64,000 nucleotides of DNA from NCBI RefSeq assembly GCF_030814995.1, contig NZ_JAUSVX010000002.1, forward strand, positions 496,001 to 560,000, written 5' to 3'. Each line of letters begins with the position of its first letter. Position 1 is the first letter of the stretch. A program made the translations under genes and the position numbers. This DNA comes from Labrys wisconsinensis (lineage in GTDB: Bacteria; Pseudomonadota; Alphaproteobacteria; Rhizobiales; Labraceae). The notes below the pieces were generated by a model that was not told where the DNA came from, made no database searches, and was given only the letters and a program-made list of their open reading frames with translations. Below, piece by piece: positions 1 through 8,865 of the stretch.

Positions 1-717
1 GATCCCAACCTGCAGGACACGGCGATCCGCCTCGCCGCGCCCTCGGCCGCCCATTGGCTGGGGACGGACGGGTTCGGCCGCGACCTGCTCTCGCGTCTCG
101 TCTACGGCGCCCGGCCGACGCTGCTGATCGTCGTGCTGGTCGGGGCATTCATGGCGCCGGTCGGCGTCGCGGTCGGCATGGTCGCCGGCTTCTTCGGCGG
201 CCTGACCGAGCGGGCGCTGATGATGCTCTGCGACATCGTGATGTCGTTCCCGCGCCTGCTCCTTGCCTTCGCCTTCGTGGCGATCCTCGGCCCGGGCCTG
301 CTCAACGGCGTCATCGCCCTCGCCCTGACCAGCTGGCCCGCCTATGCCCGCCAGGCCAGGGTCGAGACGGAGGCCCTGCGCCGCAGCGACTATCTCGCCG
401 CCGCGGAGATGGTGGGCATCCGTGGGCCGCGCCTGTTCGCCGGGCACATCCTGCCGCTGGTGCTGCCGTCGGCGATCGTGCGCCTCGCCCTCGATCTCGG
501 CGGCATCATCCTGGCGGCCGCGGGCCTGGGATTCCTCGGGCTCGGCGTGCGCCCGCCCACGGCCGAATGGGGCTCGATGGTGGCGGAGGGCACGCAAGTG
601 ATCTTCGACCAGTGGTGGATCGCCGCCGCCCCGGGCGCCGCCATCTTCCTCACCAGCCTCGCCTTCAACCTGGTCGCCGACGGCTTGCGCGACCTCATGG
701 ATCCTCGCCATGGCTGA
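1..717 (+). CDS. ABC transporter permease, DppC/NikC type (5' end cut by window)
   Basis: Inner-membrane permease of a peptide/nickel-type (Dpp/Opp/Nik) ABC importer. The reading frame is open from base 1, so the start codon and first membrane segment lie outside the window. Near the start it has the family motif HWLGTDGFGRDLLSR, and around bases 364-450 the EAA loop (EALRRSDYLAAAEMVGIRG) that docks on the ATPase. Several hydrophobic segments follow, and the C-terminus is the usual short FNLVADGLRDLMDP tail. The stop overlaps the next gene by 8 bp, consistent with an operon with the two ATPases downstream. The substrate (peptide, nickel or other) cannot be told from this part. Confidence 0.93.
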   Translation, partial: DPNLQDTAIRLAAPSAAHWLGTDGFGRDLLSRLVYGARPTLLIVVLVGAFMAPVGVAVGMVAGFFGGLTERALMMLCDIVMSFPRLLLAFAFVAILGPGLLNGVIALALTSWPAYARQARVETEALRRSDYLAAAEMVGIRGPRLFAGHILPLVLPSAIVRLALDLGGIILAAAGLGFLGLGVRPPTAEWGSMVAEGTQVIFDQWWIAAAPGAAIFLTSLAFNLVADGLRDLMDPRHG

Positions 718-1539
718 GCCGCTGCTGAGCGTGGAGGACCTGCACGTGGCGGCCATGGACGAGGGCGGCTCGCGTCCGGTGCTGCGCGGCATCTCCTTCG
801 CCGTCGGCCGGGAGCGCGTCGCCCTCGTGGGGGAATCCGGTTCCGGCAAGTCGATGACGGCCCGCGCCATTCTCGGGCTGCTGCCGCGCGGCCTGCGCCG
901 GACCGGCGGGCGCGTCGTGCTGGGGGGCACGGACCTCGCCGGGCTCGACGCCCGTGCCTGGCAGGGCCTGCGCGGCAAGGCCGTCGGCCTGGTGCTGCAG
1001 GATCCGAAGTTCTCGCTCAATCCGGCCCATCGCGTCGGCCGGCAGGTCGAGGAGACGCTGCTCCTGCACACGCGGCTGTCGCGGACCGAGCGACGGGAGC
1101 GTGCGCTGGACATGCTGGCGAAGGTCGGCCTCGACGATCCCTTGCGCGTCTATCGCAGCTATCCCGGCGAGCTGTCGGGCGGCATGGGCCAGCGTGTGAT
1201 GATCGCGGCGATGCTGATCGCCGAACCGGCGCTCCTGATCGCGGACGAGCCGACATCGGCGCTGGACCAGGCCGTGCGCGGCCAGATCCTCGACCTCCTG
1301 CGGGGCCTCGCCGAGGAGCGGGGCATGGGCCTTCTCCTGATCAGCCACGACCTGCAGCAGGTCGCCAGCTTCGCGCATCGCGTCCTGGTGATGCATCGCG
1401 GCGCCATCGTCGACCGCCTGGCGGCCGAGCAGCTCGCCGATGCAACCCATCCCTATACCCGGGCCCTGTGGCAGGCGCGCCCGTCCGCGGCGACCCACGG
1501 CACCCGGCTGCCGACGGCGGCATGGCAGGAGGCGGCCCG

Positions 1540-1543
<4 letters not shown>
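710..1543 (+). CDS. ABC transporter ATP-binding protein, DppD/NikD type
   Basis: First of two ATPase subunits that power the Dpp/Nik-type importer. The 277-residue protein shows a Walker A loop (GESGSGKS), a Q-loop region (LQDPKFSLNPAHRVG), an ABC signature (LSGGMGQRV), Walker B with D-loop (LLIADEPTSALD) and a switch histidine (LLISHDL). It ends soon after the HPYTRAL segment typical of the OppD/DppD/NikD group, and lacks the longer C-terminal extension with a possible iron-sulfur motif of DppD proteins, so it is closer to the NikD size. It overlaps the permease by 8 bp and the next ATPase by 4 bp (ATGA). Confidence 0.93.
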
Positions 1544-2244
<701 letters not shown>

Positions 2245-2283
2245 GCGGGATCTCCGATTGCGGCATGTCCGGCCTCGCCAAGG

Positions 2284-2868
2284 TCAGGCGCCGAGGTCGA
2301 GGCGCATCAACGGGCGGCGAGGGGAACGCCGGGCAATCTCGCGGAAGCCGAGCTTGCTGAACACCGAGGCAATGCCGGTGAAGCCGTCGCCCCAGACGAG
2401 CGGCCTGTCCGCCTCGACCGGGCAGACCTCGATCGCGGTGGCGCCGGCACGGCGCGCCATGTCGATGGCCGCCAGCGACAGCTCGCGCATCAGGCCGCGC
2501 CGCGTGTAGCCCTTGCGCACGAAGAAGCAGGTCAGGGCATAGACGATGCCCGCATCGGACAGGCCCTCGACGGGTTTCGACACTTTCGTCGTTTCGAACC
2601 GGGCGAAGTTGCGGCGCTGGCCGACGGCGCACCAGCCGATGGCCAGGTCGTTCTCATAGGCCAGCACACCAGGCGCGGGGCCGCGGACGACGATCTGGTG
2701 AAACATCGCCTTGCGATCCGCCTTCGGCATCACGAGATAGTCCGCGCGCCGCAGCCTCGGCCACAAGCACCAGCAGCCGGAATTGCCGCCGCGGTCGGGG
2801 CCGAACAGGGTCTCGAAATCGGCCCAGCGATCGGGCGTCAATGCATGGAACGAGATCGGCTCGTGCAT
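2284..2868 (-). CDS. GNAT-family N-acetyltransferase
   Basis: 194-residue protein with a GNAT-like fold: an N-terminal part with Trp/Cys-rich sequence (NSGCWCLWPRLR), a central strand (GVLAYENDLAIGWCAVGQR), and an acetyl-CoA loop region near FVRKGYTRRGLMRELSLAA, which matches the R/Q-x-x-G-x-G/A pyrophosphate-binding loop. I chose the ATG at 2868 rather than the in-frame ATG at 2901 because AGGAGAGG sits 4 bases before it. The acyl acceptor is unknown. It lies alone between the Nik-type operon (convergent) and an OsmC gene on the same strand. Confidence 0.85.
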   Translation of the reverse strand: MHEPISFHALTPDRWADFETLFGPDRGGNSGCWCLWPRLRRADYLVMPKADRKAMFHQIVVRGPAPGVLAYENDLAIGWCAVGQRRNFARFETTKVSKPVEGLSDAGIVYALTCFFVRKGYTRRGLMRELSLAAIDMARRAGATAIEVCPVEADRPLVWGDGFTGIASVFSKLGFREIARRSPRRPLMRLDLGA

Positions 2869-2947
2869 GTCCCTCTCCTGAGCGTTTCCGTTTTGTTCCA
2901 TATGTGACCAGTCTTGTCCAGCGTCCTCGAACGCAGGACGGACGCCC

Positions 2948-3379
2948 TCAATGCGGATCCGCGCGCGATACCTCGAAGGCCGGCTGGTCGCGCAGCGTGT
3001 TGCTGACCGTGCAGATGGTCTCGGCAGCGGCGACGATGGCGTCCTTGGCCGCTTCGTCGAGATCGCCGTCGACGCCGAGGACGATGTGGAACCGTTCGAC
3101 GCGCGAGGGCCCGTCCGCCGCCTTGCTGCCGCTCACGGTGGCGCTGAGCTCCGCGACCTTGTCGAGCATCCCGAGCTCGCTCGCCGCGATCCGGGCGCTG
3201 AGGACGAGGCAGGCGGAGAGCGAGGCGTAGAGCAGGTCGAGCGGATTGAAGCCGGGCTCCGACGGACGCGTGACCACGGAGAGCTCGCCGCCGGTGACGG
3301 AGGCCACGGAGGGCTGCCCGGTGCGCCCGAGCCTCGCCGTCGCGCCCGTCGCCCGGGTCTTGATGGTTCCAAGGGCCAT
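2948..3379 (-). CDS. OsmC/Ohr-family peroxide-detoxification protein
   Basis: 143-residue OsmC-fold protein. Members reduce organic hydroperoxides with a pair of cysteines acting across the dimer. The two conserved cysteines are visible, one in YASLSACLVLSAR and one in ETICTVSNTL, along with the family segment GFNPLDLLYASLSAC. The ATG at 3379 is preferred over the longer in-frame ORF (from 3439) because GGAAGGAG is placed 6 bases upstream. Sequence resembles the YhfA/SaoC-like OsmC branch more than Ohr; substrate not assignable from sequence. Divergent from metQ, with an inverted-repeat region between them. Confidence 0.88.
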   Translation of the reverse strand: MALGTIKTRATGATARLGRTGQPSVASVTGGELSVVTRPSEPGFNPLDLLYASLSACLVLSARIAASELGMLDKVAELSATVSGSKAADGPSRVERFHIVLGVDGDLDEAAKDAIVAAAETICTVSNTLRDQPAFEVSRADPH

Positions 3380-3479
3380 TGCTGCTCCTTCCCTGCTGTG
3401 CTCGGCGGGCCATGTCGGCGGCGCATGGCTGCATCGCATGGCGCCCTGCGTGCGATTATTCTATGTCTACCGGCGATAT

Positions 3480-3509
3480 AGAACAACATGTTCTCTTGAA
3501 AGAACGTTC
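3480..3509. promoter_or_regulatory. Overlapping inverted repeats between osmC-like gene and metQ
   Basis: AGAAC-N5-GTTCT-N6-AGAAC-GTTC is present at 3480-3509, followed at 3513-3528 by a second near-perfect palindrome (CCGTTTT-AA-AAAACGG). The spacing does not fit the alphaproteobacterial LexA box (GTTC-N7-GTTC). It lies in the only intergenic space that could hold promoters for both divergent genes, so an operator for a dimeric regulator is an inference from symmetry and place alone. Confidence 0.4.
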
Positions 3510-3616
3510 CGTCCGTTTTAAAAAACGGCCGACGAGCAGCCGGACCTGCCGGCGGAGCGCCGCCGAAGGCCGTCCGCATGCCTGGCCGGTGCGCCAGCGA
3601 TTTTCAGGAGATGTCC

Positions 3617-4435
3617 ATGAGGATGAACCCGCTCCGCCGCGTCCTGATCCAGGCGGCGCTGCTGCTGCCGGCCCTGGCGGCGCCGATCCTGGGCGCAGGC
3701 CATGCCCGCGCCGACGACACGACGGTGCGCGTCGGCATCATGAGCGCCGAGGACGAGGACGTCTGGGCCGTGGTGTCCGAGGAGGCCAGGAAGCGCGGCC
3801 TCACCGTCAAGCTCACCGTCTTCAACGACTATACCCAGCCCAACGAGGCGCTGGAGAACGGCGAGCTCGACGCCAACGCCTTCCAGCACAAGCCCTACCT
3901 CGACAACCAGATCAAGACGCGCGGCTACCACATCGTGCCCGTCGGCTACACGGCGGTCTGGCCGATCGGGCTCTATTCGCGCAAGGTCCACAAGGTGGCG
4001 GACCTGCCGAACGGCGCGGTGATCGGCGTGCCGAACGATCCGAGCAACGAGGGGCGGGCCTTGCGCCTGCTGGAGCACGAGGGCCTGATCAAGCTCAAGC
4101 CCGAATCCGGCATCCTGGCGACGACGCTGGACATCGTCGACAATCCCAGGAACCTCGCGATCAAGGAGCTCGATGCCGGCATCGTCGGCCGCTCGATCGA
4201 CGATCTCGACGCCGCGGTCGTCAACACGGACTGGGCGCTGAAGTCGAACCTGACCCAGGCCGACCGCATCGCCACCGAGCCGGTGGCAGACAACCCCTAT
4301 CGCAACTTCATCGCCGTCAAAGCGGGGCACGAGACCGATCCCTGGGTGAAGACGCTGGTCGCCTCCTACGAGAACGACACGGTGCGCGAGGCCCTGGCCA
4401 GGATCTACAAGGGCACGGCCCTGCCGGCCTGGTGA
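3617..4435 (+). CDS. metQ: Methionine ABC transporter substrate-binding protein (NlpA/MetQ family)
   Basis: Periplasmic methionine-binding component of the MetNIQ importer. 272 residues from the ATG at 3617, which has CAGGAG 6 bases upstream (an ATG at 3611 would abut the Shine-Dalgarno). A signal peptide (LIQAALLLPALAAPILGAG) ends near HARA-DD. It has no lipobox cysteine, so unlike E. coli MetQ it is probably soluble. Family segments include YTQPNEALENGELDANAFQH and VGYTAVWPIGLYS. It is followed by a strong hairpin and then metN and metI, which fix its role. No SAM-II riboswitch was recognisable upstream. Oxidised or formylated methionine are possible alternative ligands. Confidence 0.92.
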   Translation: MRMNPLRRVLIQAALLLPALAAPILGAGHARADDTTVRVGIMSAEDEDVWAVVSEEARKRGLTVKLTVFNDYTQPNEALENGELDANAFQHKPYLDNQIKTRGYHIVPVGYTAVWPIGLYSRKVHKVADLPNGAVIGVPNDPSNEGRALRLLEHEGLIKLKPESGILATTLDIVDNPRNLAIKELDAGIVGRSIDDLDAAVVNTDWALKSNLTQADRIATEPVADNPYRNFIAVKAGHETDPWVKTLVASYENDTVREALARIYKGTALPAW

Positions 4436-4457
4436 ACTCGGCCGCAACGAGGTTTTC

Positions 4458-4484
4458 GTCATGCGCCGGTCTCCGGCGCATGAC
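4458..4484 (+). terminator. 12-bp perfect hairpin between metQ and metN
   Basis: GTCATGCGCCGG (4458-4469) and CCGGCGCATGAC (4473-4484) pair perfectly around a 3-base TCT loop, followed by GCTGTTTT. It sits 22 bases after the metQ stop and 20 bases before metN. It could terminate part of the transcripts or protect the metQ 3' end, giving more binding protein than transporter. That role is inferred; the stem itself is plain in the sequence. Confidence 0.7.
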
Positions 4485-4504
4485 GCTGTTTTGAGGACGC
4501 AGCG

Positions 4505-5647
4505 ATGACGGCACATCCCAGGGCGGAGGACGGGCAGGCGGCGGACGGGGCGCTGCCGGGCGCGGCCGATGCGGCGCCCCGGCCGTCCGAAACGATGCTG
4601 CGCCTCGTCCATGTCGCCAAGCGCTTCGGGGCGGTGGCGGCGATCGACGACGTCTCGCTGGAGGTTCGGCGCGGCGAGATCCTGGGCGTGATCGGACGCA
4701 GCGGCGCCGGCAAATCCACCCTGATCCGTTGTCTCAACGGCCTGGAGAAGCCGGATTCCGGTCGCGTCGAGATCCAGGGGCGGGACATCGTGCCGCTCGG
4801 CGAGGGCGAGCTGCGCCGGGTGCGCGGCCGCATCGGCATGATCTTCCAGCACTTCAACCTGCTTTCGGCCAAGACCGTGGCCGACAATGTCGCCCTGCCG
4901 CTGAAGATTGCGGGATGGCCGCGCCACCAGCGCCGGGAGCGGGTTGCGGCGCTGCTGCAGCTGGTCGGCCTGGAGGCGAAGGCCTCGGCCTATCCCGCGC
5001 AGCTCTCGGGCGGGCAGAAGCAGCGTGTCGGCATCGCCCGGGCGCTTGCCGCCGATCCGGCGCTGCTGCTTTCGGACGAGGCGACGTCCGCGCTCGATCC
5101 GGAGACGACCGCCTCGATCCTGGCGCTGCTGCGCGACATCAACCGCAAGCTCGGGCTCACCATCGTGCTCATCACCCACGAGATGAGCGTGATCCGCGCC
5201 ATCGCCGACCGGGTGGTGGTGCTCGATCACGGCCGCATCGCGGAGGAGGGCGACACCGCCGCCCTGTTCGCGCGCCCGCGCACCGAGATCACCCGCCGCC
5301 TGCTGGCGCCGGGCGAGATGCCGGCCACCGGCGAGGCGGCGGAGAGCCCCGGCATCCTGCCCATGGGCCTCGCCGCGGCCTGGGCGCCGGGGCTCGACGC
5401 GGTGTTCCGCCTCACCCTCGCGGGCGGCCTGGCCGAGCGCCCGGTTCTGACCGACCTCGCCGCCGCCACCGGCGCAGCCCCGATCATCCTGCGGGCGCAG
5501 GCCTCGGGTGTGCGCGAGGCGGCTGCCACCACCATCCTCTTCGCCGCTCGCGACGCGACGCCCGAGCTCATCGACCGGATCGAACGCCATCTCGCGGCAG
5601 CCGGCGCCACCGTGGAGATCCTCGGCTATGCCCAGCGTTCCGCTTGA
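4505..5647 (+). CDS. metN: Methionine ABC transporter ATP-binding protein
   Basis: ATPase of the methionine importer, 380 residues, a little longer than typical MetN because of about 30 extra residues at the N-terminus. The nucleotide-binding domain carries GRSGAGKST (Walker A), LSGGQKQRV (signature), [16 protein letters not shown] (Walker B and D-loop) and LITHEM (switch). Residues from about 285 to the end form the C-terminal NIL (C2) domain that binds methionine and inhibits transport when the cell is replete, so the transporter should be trans-inhibited. The last 20 bases overlap metI, showing translational coupling. Confidence 0.95.
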   Translation: MTAHPRAEDGQAADGALPGAADAAPRPSETMLRLVHVAKRFGAVAAIDDVSLEVRRGEILGVIGRSGAGKSTLIRCLNGLEKPDSGRVEIQGRDIVPLGEGELRRVRGRIGMIFQHFNLLSAKTVADNVALPLKIAGWPRHQRRERVAALLQLVGLEAKASAYPAQLSGGQKQRVGIARALAADPALLLSDEATSALDPETTASILALLRDINRKLGLTIVLITHEMSVIRAIADRVVVLDHGRIAEEGDTAALFARPRTEITRRLLAPGEMPATGEAAESPGILPMGLAAAWAPGLDAVFRLTLAGGLAERPVLTDLAAATGAAPIILRAQASGVREAAATTILFAARDATPELIDRIERHLAAAGATVEILGYAQRSA

Positions 5648-6281
5648 ACCCCTGCTTGCTGCGCTGCAGCAGACCGTGGTGATGACGCTGGTCTCCGGCG
5701 CCATCAGCTTCGTCGTCGGCCTGCCCCTCGGCCTCGTTCTGGTCGGCACCGCGCCGGGTGGGATCTGGGAGAACGCCTGGGTCAACAAGGGGCTGGGGGC
5801 GGTGGTCAACGCCTTCCGCTCGCTGCCCTTCATCATTCTGCTGGTGGCGCTGATCCCGCTGACCCGGCTCCTCGTCGGCACCTCGATCGGCACGGCGGCG
5901 GCCGTCGTGCCGCTGTCGATCTCCGCCATCCCCTATTTCGGACGCGTGTCGGAGGTCTGCCTGCGCGAGGTCGACCGCGGCCTGATCGAGGCGGTCAAGG
6001 CCATGGGCGGCGGCAGCTGGACGATCATCCGCGAGGTGCTGGTGCCCGAGGCCCTGCCGAGCCTGATCTCCGGCTTCACCGTCACGCTGGTGCTGCTGAT
6101 CGGCGCCTCGGCCATGGCCGGTGCGGTGGGGGCGGGCGGGCTCGGCGATCTCGCCATCCGCTACGGCTATCAGCGCTTCGAGACTTCGGTCATGATCGCG
6201 GTGATCGTCGTGCTGATCGCGCTGGTGTCGCTGGTGCAGGCCGGAGGCGACAGGCTGGCGCGGGTCTTCGACCATCGCTGA
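5628..6281 (+). CDS. metI: Methionine ABC transporter permease
   Basis: Integral membrane subunit of MetNIQ, 217 residues, the standard length of the family. About five hydrophobic helices can be read, with the EAA coupling loop around [24 protein letters not shown]. The ATG at 5628 lies inside the 3' end of metN and gives the expected start [13 protein letters not shown]; the frame is open upstream but out of family range. It is followed after 22 bases by the methionine gamma-lyase remnant. Confidence 0.94.
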   Translation: MPSVPLEPLLAALQQTVVMTLVSGAISFVVGLPLGLVLVGTAPGGIWENAWVNKGLGAVVNAFRSLPFIILLVALIPLTRLLVGTSIGTAAAVVPLSISAIPYFGRVSEVCLREVDRGLIEAVKAMGGGSWTIIREVLVPEALPSLISGFTVTLVLLIGASAMAGAVGAGGLGDLAIRYGYQRFETSVMIAVIVVLIALVSLVQAGGDRLARVFDHR

Positions 6282-6303
6282 GGCAGATCTTTCGGGAGGT
6301 GTG

Positions 6304-6705
6304 ATGCCGGACAGGCCGAACAGAAGACAGGGGCCTTCCACCCGGGCCATCCATCCCGGCTACGATCCGGCGAGCGCGCAGGGCGCGCTGACGCCGCCGG
6401 TCTCCATGACCTCGACCTTGCTCTCCATGAAACCCGCATGCACGACCCACGCGACCTCGAGGCGCCGGAGCTCGGCTCAGGCGATTGCCGAGATGACCGC
6501 CATTCATCCGGCTGTCGCGTCCCTGTCCTATCCGGGCCTGCCGGCCCCGCCTGATTCGGAGCTCGATGGCGGTGTCGTTGCGGGAGTTGCCTTGATGGAC
6601 GCCCTTGCGCTGGTCAGCCGCGCCGTCGGCCTTGAGAACACCGAGGATCTCCTGGACGATGTCGAGCAGGCGCTTGCCGCGGCAGCGCGGGGAGGGCGGC
6701 CATGA
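6304..6705 (+). pseudogene. Methionine gamma-lyase remnant (several internal deletions)
   Basis: An open frame of 133 codons made of pieces of a roughly 400-residue PLP-dependent trans-sulfuration enzyme. Recognisable in order: the N-terminus of methionine gamma-lyase (STRAIHPGYDP, GALTPPVSMTST); a short unmatched stretch; HPAVASLSYPGLP from the small domain; ELDGG-x5-ALMDALALVSRAV from further on; and the C-terminal end GLENTEDLLDDVEQAL. The cofactor-binding domain with the catalytic lysine is gone, so no lyase activity is possible. The ribosome site GGGAGG (6294-6299) and the ATGA overlap with the next gene survive, so it may still serve translational coupling. Placement next to metNI fits a former methionine-catabolism unit. 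Confidence 0.82.
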
Positions 6706-7316
6706 CGGTGCTGCCGATCGTGCGCGTCGGCGATCCCGTGCTGCGGAGCCGGGCCGACGAGGTGCCGCTCGAGGCGATCGCCTCGCCCGAGATCCAGAGC
6801 CTGATCGACGACATGATCGCCACCATGCGCGATGCGCCGGGCGTCGGCCTGGCGGCGCCGCAGGTCGGCCAGGCCCGCCGCATCATCGTGGTGGAGGATC
6901 CGCCGCAGGCGATCGAACGCCTGAGCGAGGAGCAGCGCCAGGACCGGCAGCGGACTGCGGCGTTTCCCCTGCAAGTCTTCGTCAATCCGCGCCTGCGCCT
7001 CCCGGCCGAAGGCCGGAAGGTCGTCTTCCCGGAGGGCTGCCTCAGCATTCCCGGCTATGCCGGGCTGGTCGAGCGCGATCTCGATGTCGAGATCGCCTTC
7101 TTCGATCGGCATGGCACGTTCCACGACTGGATGCCGCTCACGGGCTGGCCGGCCCGAATCGTCCAGCACGAGGTCGACCATCTCGACGGCGTGCTCTACA
7201 CCGACCGCCTCGTGCCGGGCTCGCTGATGGCAGAGGAGACGATGCGCCAACGCCTGCAGGAGCAGTCGGTCGCCGCATTGATCGCGGATTGCTCCCGGGA
7301 AGGGGAGGTCGGGTGA
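6702..7316 (+). CDS. def: Peptide deformylase
   Basis: Metalloprotease that removes the formyl group from N-terminal formylmethionine. 204 residues with all three family motifs: GVGLAAPQ (residues about 46-53), EGCLS (metal cysteine) and HEVDHLDG (HExxH metal site with catalytic Glu). An insertion of about 20 residues (DPPQAIERLSEEQRQDRQRT) lies between motifs 1 and 2, which is unlike the housekeeping def of E. coli. It is not next to fmt, as a housekeeping def usually is, and sits behind a methionine importer and a lyase remnant. It is therefore likely a second copy, perhaps acting on scavenged formylmethionine peptides; that role is inference. Confidence 0.93.
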   Translation: MTVLPIVRVGDPVLRSRADEVPLEAIASPEIQSLIDDMIATMRDAPGVGLAAPQVGQARRIIVVEDPPQAIERLSEEQRQDRQRTAAFPLQVFVNPRLRLPAEGRKVVFPEGCLSIPGYAGLVERDLDVEIAFFDRHGTFHDWMPLTGWPARIVQHEVDHLDGVLYTDRLVPGSLMAEETMRQRLQEQSVAALIADCSREGEVG

Positions 7317-7485
7317 GCCTGGAGATCGGTTCCGGCGCCCGGGATCGGCGGCCTATGCGGGGCGGCCGCATTTTGCCATACATGCATCGTTTCATGGCGT
7401 GGGCGTGGGGGCGGCGATGCCTCGCTCGCCCGGGATCTCGGGCATTTGCGTCCGCGCGGGATGCGACAATGATTGGGCATCGATC

Positions 7486-8037
7486 ATGAACTTGAACAGG
7501 GTCCTCTATTTCGGCGATTTCGTCGCCAGTCCGCTCGCCATCCTCGGCCTCGCCCTGGTCGTGCTGGCGCAGCGCGACCTCTCAGCGTTCGGCCTGTGGC
7601 TCCTGGCCTTCGCCGTCGGCTGCGGCGCCTGGACCCTGGTCGAGTATATCGTGCATCGATGGGTGTATCACAATGTGAGATTCTTCGACGAAATGCACGA
7701 TGCGCACCATCAGGACCCGTTGAGCATGATCGGCGCTCCGTCCTTCGTCAGCATCGCGATGATCTTTCTGGTGTTCTACGCGCCCCTGTTCTTCATCGAT
7801 CGAACGGTGGCCGGCGGCTTCACCGGCGGTATCCTGCTCGGCTATCTCGCCTATACCCTCGTGCACCACGCTTCGCACCATTGGAAGCTGAAGCCCGGCG
7901 GCCTGCTCTATCGCGCGCGGCTGCGGCACATGGCCCACCATTTCCACGGCGTGGAAGGCAATTACGGGGTGACCACCGCGTTCTGGGACCACGTCTTCGC
8001 CACCTATATCGAACCGCGGCGGCGGCGCGCGTCCTGA
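7486..8037 (+). CDS. Sterol desaturase/fatty acid hydroxylase superfamily membrane protein
   Basis: 183-residue membrane protein with about four hydrophobic helices and the histidine boxes of the di-iron hydroxylase superfamily: HRWVYH (57-62), HDAHH (71-75), HHASHH (127-132) and HMAHHFH (148-154). The histidines form a cytoplasmic di-iron centre that hydroxylates or desaturates lipids such as fatty acids, sterols or carotenoids. The length is close to the short carotenoid/ceramide hydroxylase types. The ATG at 7486 is the first codon giving family sequence. No lipid pathway genes are adjacent, so the substrate is open. Confidence 0.85.
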   Translation: MNLNRVLYFGDFVASPLAILGLALVVLAQRDLSAFGLWLLAFAVGCGAWTLVEYIVHRWVYHNVRFFDEMHDAHHQDPLSMIGAPSFVSIAMIFLVFYAPLFFIDRTVAGGFTGGILLGYLAYTLVHHASHHWKLKPGGLLYRARLRHMAHHFHGVEGNYGVTTAFWDHVFATYIEPRRRRAS

Positions 8038-8293
8038 GGCTGCGCCAACGGTATCGGGGGCAATCTGTGGCCGCTGCATTCTGAATTCTGCATCGATGCG
8101 CTCGGCGTGACCGCGATGCGGCAGCCGGCCACGCGACGACGCTGGGCCATGGGCGCTGCGTCCCGATCCCCGTCAAGCACCCGACATCGAGATCGCTTAC
8201 TCCAGCGCTATATTGACGGAAGGCTGCCGCCCCGCCGATCATCGTCGTCAAGCGGAAGCGGCCAGTCCTGCCCCGATCGACATGGAGAGCGCA

Positions 8294-8812
8294 ATGTCCG
8301 ACCTCGTCGCCATCATCTATCCCACGGAAGAGCAGGCCGAATCCGTCCGCAAGACGCTGTTCGAGCTGCAGAAGGAATATGTGATCGAGCTCGGCGACGC
8401 GGTGATCGCGGTGAAGGCTGCCGACGGCTCCGTCAAGCTCAACCAGCTCTTCAACACCACGGCGGTCGGCGCCCTGTCCGGCGGTTTCTGGGGGCTGCTG
8501 ATCGGCACCATCTTCCTGATGCCGGTGATCGGGGCGGCCCTCGGCGCGGCGTCGGGCGCCGTCGGCGGCGCCCTGACCGATTTCGGCATCAACGATGCCT
8601 TCATGAAGGACCTGTCGAGCAGCCTCCAGCCCGGGAACGCCGCCCTGTTCGTCCTCATCCGCAAGATGACCGCCGACAAGGTGCTGGATGCGGTGAAGGG
8701 CACCGGCGGGACGGTTCTCAAGACCTCCCTCGACCACAGCAAGGAGCAGGCGCTGCGCGACGCGATCGCCGGCCTGCCCCCCGTGCCGCCGGCTGCTCCG
8801 GCCGCGTCCTGA
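8294..8812 (+). CDS. DUF1269 domain membrane protein
   Basis: 172-residue protein of the DUF1269 family, whose function is unknown. The ATG at 8294 has GGAGAG 4 bases upstream and is preferred to the ATG at 8282. The N-terminal part reads like a small alpha/beta domain ([19 protein letters not shown]), followed by a glycine-rich hydrophobic double segment at about residues 54-97 ([16 protein letters not shown], then a Gly/Ala-rich stretch). The C-terminus ends in a proline/alanine tail. In other bacteria such proteins are often linked to envelope or stress functions. It stands alone here. Confidence 0.8.
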   Translation: MSDLVAIIYPTEEQAESVRKTLFELQKEYVIELGDAVIAVKAADGSVKLNQLFNTTAVGALSGGFWGLLIGTIFLMPVIGAALGAASGAVGGALTDFGINDAFMKDLSSSLQPGNAALFVLIRKMTADKVLDAVKGTGGTVLKTSLDHSKEQALRDAIAGLPPVPPAAPAAS

Positions 8813-8865
8813 CGCCTGCAGTCCGCAGCGCCGCCATCGTCGGCGCTGCGGCCGGACCAAGACCC

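Noticed and set aside
3480-3509. LexA box near metQ
   Set aside because: GTTC/GAAC words occur, but none has the 7-base spacing in direct orientation required for the alphaproteobacterial LexA box.
3385-3616. SAM-II riboswitch before metQ
   Set aside because: Searched by eye for the family's conserved pseudoknot sequence and did not find it; only inverted repeats are present. A covariance-model search would decide.
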